DNA from: Promethearchaeia archaeon
Lineage (GTDB): Archaea > Asgardarchaeota > Lokiarchaeia > Sigyniarchaeales > SOKP01
Direction of reading: 5' to 3'
Length of the DNA: 6,005 nt
Assembly: GCA_029856295.1 (NCBI GenBank)
Contig: JAHQWS010000156.1
Coordinates: 1-6,005, forward strand
Shown here: in pieces, positions 1 through 5,798 of the stretch
How positions within the stretch are numbered: position 1 is the first letter of the stretch
Layout: each line of letters opens with the position of its first letter
The notes under the pieces: generated by a model
Database searches by the model: none
Told to the model about the DNA's origin: nothing
The model's input: the letters and a program-made list of their open reading frames with translations, nothing else
Position numbers and translations under genes: made by a program

Positions 1-477
1 CCCTTGTCCGTATCGTTCAATTTTTCCAAATTGGGAGAATAACCTTTTTTTTTCTTCATTGGTTATTCCGATTCCATTATCATGGATCGAAATTAAAATA
101 GAATTATCTGTTATAGCAGATTTAACTTCAATTTTTCCATTAGGTGGAGTATATTTTATTGCATTATTGAGTAAATTACTAATTACAAGATGGATTTGGT
201 CTGGTTCGAAGCTAGTTATTAACTTATCATGTATATCTAAGTTAATTTCATGATTTCTTAACCTTATTAAGCCTTGTAATTCTTTTACACACAATTTTAT
301 TAAGAATGATAAGTCTTCTTCTGATTTTTTTAACTCATCTTCCATTAATTTTCGTTTAGTAATGTCCCTTGAGACAAGAATGGCTTTTGTGTCGCCATTC
401 CCATCATTTTTTATTTTAGCATTCGCTTCTAACCATACATAGGAACCATCCTTACGCCTCAACCTAAATTCTCCAAA
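1..477 (-). CDS. PAS sensor kinase, C-terminal part (PAS end + HATPase), runs off left edge
   Basis: This frame continues the kinase that begins at 908, after a one-base shift. It opens with the end of a PAS/PAC domain (FRLRRKDGSYVWLEANAKI, then VSRDIT) and a short coiled segment (KLMEDELKKSEEDL). It passes almost directly into a GHKL ATPase domain, with the N box NLLNNAIKYTP at about 142-177 and the G1 box DNGIGI at about 64-81. The reading is still open at base 1 (KIERYGQG), where the G2 box would be expected next. In typical PAS kinases about 60 residues of HisKA/DHp helices, with the phosphorylated histidine, lie between the PAC end and the ATPase domain; here that stretch is missing, near 300-320. 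The residues FLIKLCVKELQGLI look like the usual tail of the DHp region just before the ATPase. The first ATG in this frame is at 345, so translated alone it would lack the PAS part. Family is certain; whether it is functional is doubtful. Confidence 0.8.
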
Positions 478-908
478 GAGCCCTCACCGGTTTTTAACGC
501 TTCTTGAAAAATTTTAATACTTCGGCTAATATCGTCCGAATGCATAAATTCCTCAGGTTTTCTGCCCAACACCTCATCTTTCGAAAATCCAGATAATCTT
601 AGCACAGCATCATTAATATATATGAGATTTAAATTTTTATCGAAAAGCGAAATGACATCATTCACGTTTTCAGTGATAAATCGATATTTTTCTTCGATCC
701 CTTGTTCTATTTCTTGTGAATTTTCTTCAAGTTTTTTCTTTAATTTATTTAATGGTAAAGAGATACAATCAATAGCTTCATTTATGGTTTCAATGAGTTC
801 TATATTATATTGCTCAGACCTTTCTATTTCTTGACTGTATTCAAGATTTTGTTTTAGTGTTCTTAACTTTTTAATTTGCCCTTCTAATAATTTTTTTAAT
901 TCGTTCAT
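459..908 (-). CDS. PAS sensor kinase, N-terminal part (coiled coil + PAS), ends at a frameshift
   Basis: This encodes 149 residues. Residues 1-75 are charged and helical, rich in Lys, Glu and Leu, and look like a coiled coil. From about residue 73 a PAS domain begins (YRFITENVNDVISLFDKNLN, then INDAVLRLSGFSKDEVLGRK and the FMHSDD motif), the usual small-molecule or redox sensing fold. No signal peptide or membrane segment is seen, so it is probably cytoplasmic. The ORF stops at 459-461 in the middle of the PAS beta-sheet, at GEGSLENLG. Restoring one T in the TTT run (plus-strand AAA at 475-477) gives GEGSFGEFRLRRKDG, the normal continuation, so this is the front half of a broken gene rather than a complete PAS protein. 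The start ATG at 908 has AGGGGA a few bases upstream as a ribosome binding site. The break may be a sequencing error or a real mutation. Confidence 0.8.
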   Translation of the reverse strand: MNELKKLLEGQIKKLRTLKQNLEYSQEIERSEQYNIELIETINEAIDCISLPLNKLKKKLEENSQEIEQGIEEKYRFITENVNDVISLFDKNLNLIYINDAVLRLSGFSKDEVLGRKPEEFMHSDDISRSIKIFQEALKTGEGSLENLG

Positions 909-1132
909 TATCCCCTGTTTTTCCCCCGAAAGTAAATGATTATTAAAAAAAAAAATGTCGTTTGAAACACATAATCTATAAAATTTACATAAATATAAAT
1001 TTTGGATTTAAGAAAAGGTATACATTATACTTAAAACAAGAAATCGAAGGATGGCTTTGTAATTAGGATTTAATATCAAAATTAGTTAATCTTAGGAGTA
1101 CAAGAAGTCTAACAACGTTTAAATCCATTTTC

Positions 1133-1148
1133 TCAAAAAATCAAAATC
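1133..1148 (-). terminator. T-rich tract after the seven-helix membrane protein gene
   Basis: Just past the stop of the membrane-protein gene, the transcript strand reads GATTTTGATTTTTTGAG. Archaeal intrinsic termination often needs only such U-rich runs, without a hairpin. No stem is visible. The call is weak because the whole intergenic region is AT-rich. Confidence 0.3.
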
Positions 1149-1151
1149 TAT

Positions 1152-1865
1152 TTATTGTTGTGTTCTTAATCTCTTTCCTATTCCTAAATAAATCAATATT
1201 GTTGAAGGGAGAATTATCAAAGATAAGAATAACCAACTTATTTGATAAAGAGAATTGGTCCATGTGTTATAAAAAAATCCTCCAATAATTATAAACATAA
1301 ATCCGCTTAAACCGATGCAGTACACCCTCCACCGTTTCTTCAATTGTGTAACTTTGAATTGGTGATAAATTCTTACCGATTGTATTGTGATTGGTATGAG
1401 TACAAAACATGTAATATAAAGCATCAAAGTTAAAGTAAATAGCCAACTACATTTAAGCTTCCATTGTGTCTGTTCATTTATCGTGATTCCTCCCGGAATA
1501 AGTAAAATGAACAAAATTCCTATTAAATAAAATAAAATAATGAGAATTTGCGTTTTAAGATGAAAATCTGATTCGGATCTTAGAATATTCAAATTAAAAA
1601 CTACTAAAAAAATGAGAGACAAGAGGGTCAAAACGAGTATGGATACTTGTAATATGCATATAAGGGAATTTACTCTACATATGAAAGAAATAGCATTTAA
1701 AATAAAGGTTAAAGAAATGAGAATAGAAAACGCACAATGAGAATATGATACTCGATCTCTTCGCCTTTTTAACACTTTACAGGTCATATAAATAAAAATG
1801 GCACTAATTGGCAATTGGATGAAAATGACTATAATAAATTTAGCCCACTCAATTAATTGAAGCAT
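1152..1865 (-). CDS. Seven-transmembrane-helix protein, unknown function
   Basis: This encodes 237 residues, almost all hydrophobic, with seven membrane helices at roughly 7-28, 43-63, 66-93, 105-124, 138-163, 181-199 and 207-228. Positive charges cluster in the loops after helix 1 (KVLKRRRDR), after helix 3, after helix 5 (RIYHQFKVTQLKKRWR) and at the C-terminus (GKRLRTQQ). By the positive-inside rule the N-terminus is outside and the C-terminus inside. No catalytic motif is visible, and no retinal-binding lysine in the last helix, so it is not a rhodopsin. It resembles the stand-alone seven-helix sensor regions often found in front of kinases, but no signalling domain is fused. It is followed on the same strand, about 240 bases on, by the PAS kinase; the gap argues against a tight operon. 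Start ATG at 1865 has only a weak, distant AAGGT. The ORF is convincing; the function is unknown. Confidence 0.75.
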   Translation of the reverse strand: MLQLIEWAKFIIVIFIQLPISAIFIYMTCKVLKRRRDRVSYSHCAFSILISLTFILNAISFICRVNSLICILQVSILVLTLLSLIFLVVFNLNILRSESDFHLKTQILIILFYLIGILFILLIPGGITINEQTQWKLKCSWLFTLTLMLYITCFVLIPITIQSVRIYHQFKVTQLKKRWRVYCIGLSGFMFIIIGGFFYNTWTNSLYQISWLFLSLIILPSTILIYLGIGKRLRTQQ

Positions 1866-2252
1866 TAAATGATGCGACCTTCGAGATTTTTGCTTTTAGG
1901 TTTATTGGGTTACCTTTTCAAAGTAAAAAGTAAAATTGTGATTTCTTACCATGATTAAGTTTATTTTGATGGTTAATAAATTTTATATTAAAAATATTAA
2001 AAAATACTCCGAGAGAATAATTAACATTCCTTAATTGAGAACGAATTTTAGTGAATTTGCCTTAATCACTTAATAGAACCACACGTTCTAAATGTTACTA
2101 GGAAAGATTTATCATCATTTATTATTTTTTAACAGAAATGTAAAATCTATATATTAAGATATCCATTTAAAAATTAATTCAAATCCAATGTAATTACCAC
2201 ATTTATTATTTTTATGTTACATATCACTAAGTAAAGAGATGAATAAGATTTA
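1866..2252. other. AT-rich intergenic region, no gene seen
   Basis: This stretch is very rich in A and T, with stop codons in all frames at short intervals. It should hold the promoter of the membrane-protein gene (minus strand) and any promoter of the plus-strand remnant at 2253. Several TATA-like runs are present but none stands out. I see no RNA gene and no long repeat. Confidence 0.5.
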
Positions 2253-2465
2253 ATGCTGGAAAAAGCAATCCCAGACGATTGGCGTATTCTTCTTGTAAAT
2301 CCACGGTGGAAAACGGAGACCCCAAACTTTGTTATCCATGTAGAACCTCCTGAAAAGAGCTGGAAGTGATTCAATTGGCTTGATGCATTCATACCTGCTA
2401 CAAGCATCCGTTTCATTGCTGAGAATTATCGGGGGATCGATATCTTAGAGACCATTGGTTCTTAA
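2253..2465 (+). pseudogene. Coding-looking stretch with one in-frame TGA, unknown family
   Basis: Read from ATG at 2253, the plus strand gives 38 residues (MLEKAIPDDWRILLVNPRWK, then TETPNFVIHVEPPEKSWK), a TGA at 2367-2369, and 31 more residues in the same frame (including FNWLDAFIPA and SIRFIAENYRGIDILETIGS) before TAA at 2463. Both halves have balanced, protein-like composition, and the stretch is less AT-rich than the DNA to its left, as expected of coding sequence. The opposite strand also has an open frame (2416 to 2174), but its product is Ser-rich and unconvincing, so I treat it as a shadow. The stop may be a sequencing error, a decayed gene, or less likely a selenocysteine codon; no Cys-x-x-Sec type motif is present. 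The last 21 bases overlap the 3' end of the convergent GTPase gene. An in-frame TAA sits shortly upstream of the ATG, so the start is plausible but has only a weak ribosome binding site. No family recognised. Confidence 0.45.
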
Positions 2466-3005
2466 CATTTTATAAGTAATAGATTCAAATATGTTCTCGA
2501 CATTTTCTCCCGTTTTGGCAGAGCATTCAATGAAATCATAGACGCTATAGGTCGAATCTAAGCATTGAGCATTATTCAAACTAATCTTCCTATAATTACA
2601 TAAGTCCTTTTTACCTCCAACCCCTAAGATAGGAATTTGACCCTCCTCTGCAATTACATTCTTTTTAAAAAGTGAGATCCATCCTTCTAAATTATTAAAA
2701 CTACTTTTGCTGGTAATATCGTACATGAAAATTCCACCAGAAGAGCCCTGGGCATATATGGGCATGAACATTTTGAACCTACTAGCCCCTCCTAAATCCC
2801 AAAACTGAAGTTTTACCTTGTAATTTTCGATTTCTAAATCTGTGATAAAAATATCAACCCCTATGGTTAACTTCGTATCTTGTGAAAATCGATTCGTTAG
2901 AAATCTATGAATTAGGGAGGTTTTTCCTACTCCATTATCTCCAAAAATGCATACCTTAAAGGTGGCAGTATATCCTATAGTCTGAATCTTAAAACCCCCG
3001 ACCAA
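2445..3005 (-). CDS. Ras/Rab-type small GTPase with altered catalytic and base-binding motifs
   Basis: This 186-residue protein matches the usual small-GTPase length. The P-loop is GDNGVGKTS (22-30), the switch I threonine lies in TIGVDIF (47-53), the G3 motif is WDLGGASRF (69-77) and G5 is ECSAKTG (160-166). Family knowledge predicts GTP-dependent switching, in Asgards perhaps in membrane or cytoskeletal processes. Two key positions differ. The catalytic glutamine after DxGG (Ras Gln61) is Ala74, which predicts slow intrinsic hydrolysis. The asparagine of NKxD is replaced, giving GKKD (131-134). There is no C-terminal cysteine for prenylation and no transmembrane segment, so membrane attachment is not evident. 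The TTG at 3005 is the only possible upstream start, because a TAA directly precedes it. A GGGGGT inside the frame would suit a later start instead. The gene stands alone, convergent with the remnant at 2253-2465. Family certain; cellular role unknown. Confidence 0.93.
   Translation of the reverse strand: MVGGFKIQTIGYTATFKVCIFGDNGVGKTSLIHRFLTNRFSQDTKLTIGVDIFITDLEIENYKVKLQFWDLGGASRFKMFMPIYAQGSSGGIFMYDITSKSSFNNLEGWISLFKKNVIAEEGQIPILGVGGKKDLCNYRKISLNNAQCLDSTYSVYDFIECSAKTGENVENIFESITYKMLRTNGL
2994..2999 (-). promoter_or_regulatory. Shine-Dalgarno-like GGGGGT inside the GTPase frame
   Basis: The motif GGGGGT lies in codons 3-4 of the GTPase as opened from TTG, and no such motif precedes that TTG. 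Six bases further is an ATT codon (2987-2985), which would be an unusual start giving a protein about six residues shorter with all GTPase motifs intact. The alternative is a leaderless or short-leader TTG start, with the G-run being ordinary Gly codons. Confidence 0.3.
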
Positions 3006-3394
3006 TTATTAAATTAAAATTAATGAACTTTCGTGAAAAATTTTAAAGCTTCTTTATATTTTATACTTCTTTAAAATTATATTTCAATATGATATTTTTG
3101 GCTATCCTACTAATTGAACATATGATATGATAATAAATTGTTGCATTTTCTCATTTGAACGTGTTTATATAACTAACTAAAAAGAAAGATAAACCAACTA
3201 TTTATACAATTTAATAACTATTTAAGTAAAAATGATGTTGATTTTAAATGGAAAATAAAATAATACTTTGCTATTTTTAAAATGCTTAATACAAGATTCT
3301 TATGATCCAAAGTTTTTACCGAAATTATAGTGATAAATGTTTAATTGTCATTATTATTACAATAGTTACTAAAAGGCGTAAATAAATAAAAGCT
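3006..3394. other. AT-rich intergenic region upstream of the GTPase gene
   Basis: No gene is supported here; all frames are closed at short intervals. On the minus strand TATAAAATATA (about 3055-3065) and TTTAAAAT (about 3037-3045) are candidate TATA boxes for the GTPase gene, the second being nearer the expected distance for a short leader. The right end, next to the stem-forming element at 3395, is the T-rich tail of the acetyltransferase transcript. Confidence 0.45.
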
Positions 3395-3522
3395 AAAAAT
3401 GACTCCTGCCACACCCTGGATTTTTGTCTTTTGGTTAGTGTATCTTTATACACTTTGATTTTACCCTTCTGAACCTATACTGTTTTGACCTAGCTTTGGT
3501 CGCGCTGGCAGGAGTCACCTTT
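3395..3522 (-). ncRNA. Long stem with inner hairpins after the acetyltransferase gene: structured RNA or terminator
   Basis: TGACTCCTGCCA (3400-3411) and TGGCAGGAGTCA (3506-3517) are perfect 12-bp inverted copies 94 bases apart. Outside them, minus-strand RNA can add two G-U and three A-U pairs (3395-3399 with 3518-3522), for 17 pairs. Plus-strand RNA would have A-C mismatches there, so the fold favours the acetyltransferase transcript. The enclosed segment holds a 7-bp hairpin with a 4-base loop (3437-3443 with 3448-3454) and a 4-bp one (3487-3490 with 3498-3501). The stem starts five bases after the acetyltransferase stop, and the transcript continues into TTTTTAGCTTTTATTT, a good archaeal termination tract. 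Alternatives are a small terminal-inverted-repeat element, although no flanking target duplication is seen. The pairing is observed; the role is inferred. Confidence 0.5.
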
Positions 3523-3527
3523 TATTG

Positions 3528-4007
3528 CTACGGGGGGTTCCATTTTACACGCCATCGAAGCTCATATTCGTTAAATATGGTAAATCCCAGCCGATTACAT
3601 ATGCTCTTCTCCCACTGTTCTGCTTTGAACATACAGGTGATCACTGGTTTCTGCTCTTGCTTAGCCTGTTCTAAGACTTCTTTGATGAGCGATACATCAA
3701 TGCCCGAATCGTGAAACTCGGGAAGAAGATACAGGTACACAATAAAGATATCCTTGCGTCGAGTGATAATAGATACTGCTCCGATTGGGTGACTTTTATA
3801 TTCTATAATAGATACATGGTTCGGACGAAAAAAATGCTCATACTGGTCCTTTTGGCGCGCCTCATCGAATAGCACCCAAACTTCCGGTAATTGAGCGAAG
3901 TTTTCCTTTTCGAGACGCATCATGAACGCTATATCGTCCATAGTTGCCGGGCGGAGCTGATAATCGCTACTCATCTTATTCACCAAGAATGTCTTTTCTT
4001 TACTCAT
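3528..4007 (-). CDS. GNAT-family N-acetyltransferase coupled to the TFB gene
   Basis: This encodes 159 residues with the GNAT order: an N-terminal strand and helix (YQLRPATMDDIAFMMRLEKE, 16-35), central strands (VSIIEYKSHPIGAVSII, 65-81), motif A (YLYLLPEFHDSGIDVSLIKE, 91-110) and motif B (QWEKSICNRLGFTIFNEYEL, 131-150). The family transfers acetyl from acetyl-CoA to an amine. Motif A is degenerate: the usual Q/R-x-x-G-x-G/A is H-D-S-G-I-D (99-104), so the second glycine is an aspartate. The substrate cannot be read from sequence. The ATG at 4007 overlaps the TFB stop as ATGA, which indicates translational coupling in one operon. A second start, Met12 at 3974, has GGTGA five bases before it and would place the fold nearer the N-terminus; either may be used. 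The operon suggests, as inference only, a substrate linked to transcription, such as the TFB itself or a chromatin protein. No membrane or export signal. Confidence 0.85.
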   Translation of the reverse strand: MSKEKTFLVNKMSSDYQLRPATMDDIAFMMRLEKENFAQLPEVWVLFDEARQKDQYEHFFRPNHVSIIEYKSHPIGAVSIITRRKDIFIVYLYLLPEFHDSGIDVSLIKEVLEQAKQEQKPVITCMFKAEQWEKSICNRLGFTIFNEYELRWRVKWNPP

Positions 4008-5269
4008 TTTTTAAATAAAAAGATTCTCTGCTGCCCGTCCTGCGTGTCGAGCACCATTTCAAGCTCATCGTCCCTCTCTAAATTGAGCTGTTTAACTAAG
4101 GTGAACGGAATCGTGATCGGACCGGAGCCATTCACTTTATATTTATAGGAACTGGAAGGCTTGTGAACTGGGGCTCTTAGCAATTCTTGGGGAGGGGCTT
4201 GAGATTCGGTGCATGCCAGTGAAGAACTATCAGCCTCGTTCTGTACTTGTTCGGCGGAAAGCTGTTTAGGATCAGATACAATAAATCCCATTTTGAACAT
4301 GACTTCCCTGAGCAGTGCAGCAGATTTTTTTAAGGTCGTGAACCCTGAAATATGAAAATACTCAAAGATCCGCCGTTTTACTTGCGCTTGGATGGTGCTC
4401 ATTTTAATCCCTAATACATTGCAAATGGAACTGACCGTGGCATTTCCCTTGTAGATGCACAATAGTGTAATGGAGCTCACCAACCCCGCGATTACGTCAT
4501 CGGTGGTATTTTTTATGGTATCCCAGAATCTATATAAAATGGTTTTGGCTTGGTAGAAAAAGACCATACTTATCTCTAACTTTTCAGTGAGCTCTAAGAT
4601 CTTTTGGCAAATGTATTTTTTGCGGTCCCGCTCAATATAGTCCGGAAAAAGTTCTTGAAAGGTCAGTTTAAAGGCCGTAAAATCTTTTTTCGAGATGTCC
4701 GAGAGAGCTAATAAGCGCGCTTCATTGATGGAGATCCCCCGGTACTTGAATACGAAATAAATGGAAAGCGGAATTAATTTCTTAGGGGGGCGATATTTAG
4801 TGCCGGGGCGCAATTTCGAGCGCAGCTCTTTAAATTTCTGAAATACGTCTGTTTTATATGATTTCGGCAAGTCCAGCCCGTCAAAAATGCGCGTCATCTC
4901 TTGTGTGGCTTCATCGATTACCATATTCTCGTTAGATTTAATTAGGTGCAATTTATTGAGATATTGGAACTGACTAGATTGAGGGTGGCACATGCGTTCC
5001 CGGTACAATCCGATTTGCGTGGTGCCCATCGTGGCGTACTGAATACTACTCTCATCATACGGACGATGATATGCCAACTTTTTCTGATCCAATACCAGCC
5101 CACAGTGGCGGCATGCGTGACCCTCGTGGGTTTCAATAATGTCTGTTGAATTACACGACGTACAGGCAACTTCGACGAAATGCTGAGCATGATGCTCACG
5201 ATGAGAAAGTGTTCCATTACTATTATTACCTATGGGGTTCGAGTTTATGATATTTTTCTTAGCTGCCAT
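4004..5269 (-). CDS. tfb: Divergent TFB (TFIIB homologue) with C-terminal AbrB/SpoVT-like domain
   Basis: This encodes 421 residues; archaeal TFB is usually about 300. A 35-residue Asn/His-rich N-terminal extension precedes a zinc ribbon with cysteines 36/39 (CTSC) and 53/56 (CRHC, then GLVLD). A reader/linker region follows (about 62-105), with MGTTQIG at the place of the conserved GLST-type segment. Two cyclin-like repeats lie at about 118-210 (including ATQEMTRIFDGLDLPKSY) and 218-310. Known TFB binds TBP and BRE DNA with the cyclin repeats and recruits RNA polymerase with the ribbon. After a Ser/Ala/Gln-rich linker (about 335-372), residues 375-421 match the AbrB/SpoVT fold: YKVNGSGPITIPFTLVKQLN, then a DDELEMVLD turn and a terminal basic strand. 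That fold normally dimerises to bind DNA in toxin-antitoxin and transition-state regulators. The start ATG at 5269 has AGGT seven bases upstream. It is first in an operon with the acetyltransferase. Sequence is divergent, so this is probably an alternative TFB rather than the housekeeping one. Confidence 0.92.
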   Translation of the reverse strand: MAAKKNIINSNPIGNNSNGTLSHREHHAQHFVEVACTSCNSTDIIETHEGHACRHCGLVLDQKKLAYHRPYDESSIQYATMGTTQIGLYRERMCHPQSSQFQYLNKLHLIKSNENMVIDEATQEMTRIFDGLDLPKSYKTDVFQKFKELRSKLRPGTKYRPPKKLIPLSIYFVFKYRGISINEARLLALSDISKKDFTAFKLTFQELFPDYIERDRKKYICQKILELTEKLEISMVFFYQAKTILYRFWDTIKNTTDDVIAGLVSSITLLCIYKGNATVSSICNVLGIKMSTIQAQVKRRIFEYFHISGFTTLKKSAALLREVMFKMGFIVSDPKQLSAEQVQNEADSSSLACTESQAPPQELLRAPVHKPSSSYKYKVNGSGPITIPFTLVKQLNLERDDELEMVLDTQDGQQRIFLFKK

Positions 5270-5290
5270 GATTATGACCTAAATATATCA

Positions 5291-5330
5291 GGTTCTTAAG
5301 AATAGTAACAGAACCAGTGGGGTTTTTAAA
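5291..5330 (-). promoter_or_regulatory. TFB operon promoter with dyad operator candidate
   Basis: GGTTCT (5291-5296) and AGAACC (5310-5315) are inverted copies separated by 13 bases. The left arm overlaps a perfect 10-bp palindrome, TTCTTAAGAA (5293-5302). On the minus strand TTTAAAAA (about 5323-5330) is a plausible TATA box; the usual spacing puts transcription start near 5300, inside the dyad. A protein bound there would block or shape initiation. The AbrB-like domain of the TFB is an obvious candidate, by inference. Confidence 0.4.
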
Positions 5331-5727
5331 CTTATTTTTTTGAGAGGTAAAATAAGAGGAAATATCATACTTAGCCTGAAATAGTTAAAATTAAATCCTA
5401 TTCATTGGGATCTCGTCATAATTTCTTTTTCTAAAAAAAGCGGTTAAATGTGAGAAACTTAGCTTTGTGATTTATGGGACATCCATCTACTAATTACTAC
5501 ACTATTGATCGCCCTCCCAACTAGGGTTTTCTAAGATTCATCAAAAAGAGAACAGTGTAAAGGGATGATGCCTATCTGTTTAGGGGACAAAGAATTTCAA
5601 CTCTATTTATGTATCTCATTCACAATATTATAAAATCTCTCATTTTGAGCCCTTTTCACTGGTATTTATCAGGATTTTATGAATAAAAAATCCCAGGGCA
5701 CGAAAAACCATACTTTCATATTTTTTA
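5331..5727. other. Intergenic region between divergent genes, no gene seen
   Basis: No frame stays open long enough to support a gene, and I see no tRNA-like fold. Small inverted repeats are present: GGATTTT (5672-5678) with AAAATCC (5687-5693), and a short CCCT/AGGG pair followed by TTTTCT near 5511-5531. Both are of the size expected by chance in AT-rich DNA. The region is long for a two-promoter spacer and may hold further operator sites. Confidence 0.45.
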
Positions 5728-5737
5728 TTTATATAAA
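5728..5737 (+). promoter_or_regulatory. TATA box candidate for the right-edge gene
   Basis: TTTATATAAA matches the archaeal TATA consensus well. The usual spacing predicts transcription start near 5760, which would leave a leader of roughly 40 bases before the ATG at 5799. Confidence 0.45.
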
Positions 5738-5787
5738 CCCAATTTAAAGGGAGACTAAAAAAATTTATGAATGAAATATCATCTTAC

Positions 5788-5793
5788 GGTGAG
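5788..5793 (+). promoter_or_regulatory. Ribosome binding site GGTGAG for the right-edge gene
   Basis: GGTGAG lies five bases before the ATG at 5799, close to ideal spacing. It is the main reason for choosing that start over the earlier ATG at 5767, which opens only nine codons in another frame. Confidence 0.55.
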
Positions 5794-5798
5794 TGAGC

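Noticed and set aside
59..253. Plus-strand open frame opposite the kinase ATPase domain
   Set aside because: The minus strand there encodes the N and G1 boxes, so the plus reading is a shadow.
945..956. Poly-A run upstream of the kinase
   Set aside because: A simple homopolymer in AT-rich spacer DNA, no further structure.
2174..2416. Minus-strand 80-codon open frame
   Set aside because: Composition is Ser-rich and ends in a low-complexity Ile/Val tail. The plus-strand reading of the same DNA looks far more protein-like.
2427..2442. TATCG/CGATA hairpin next to the GTPase stop as terminator
   Set aside because: Only five pairs and no T-run follows on the minus strand; it also lies within the plus-strand coding-like stretch.
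3400..3517. Transposon with 12-bp terminal inverted repeats
   Set aside because: Only 118 bases long, with no transposase and no target-site duplication; pairing asymmetry favours RNA on the minus strand. Kept as an alternative only.
4942..5217. Open frames on both strands inside the TFB zinc-ribbon region
   Set aside because: Shadows of the TFB coding sequence; the zinc-ribbon cysteines fix the true frame.
5767..5796. Nine-codon upstream ORF before the right-edge gene
   Set aside because: It has no ribosome site of its own, and such short frames are expected by chance.
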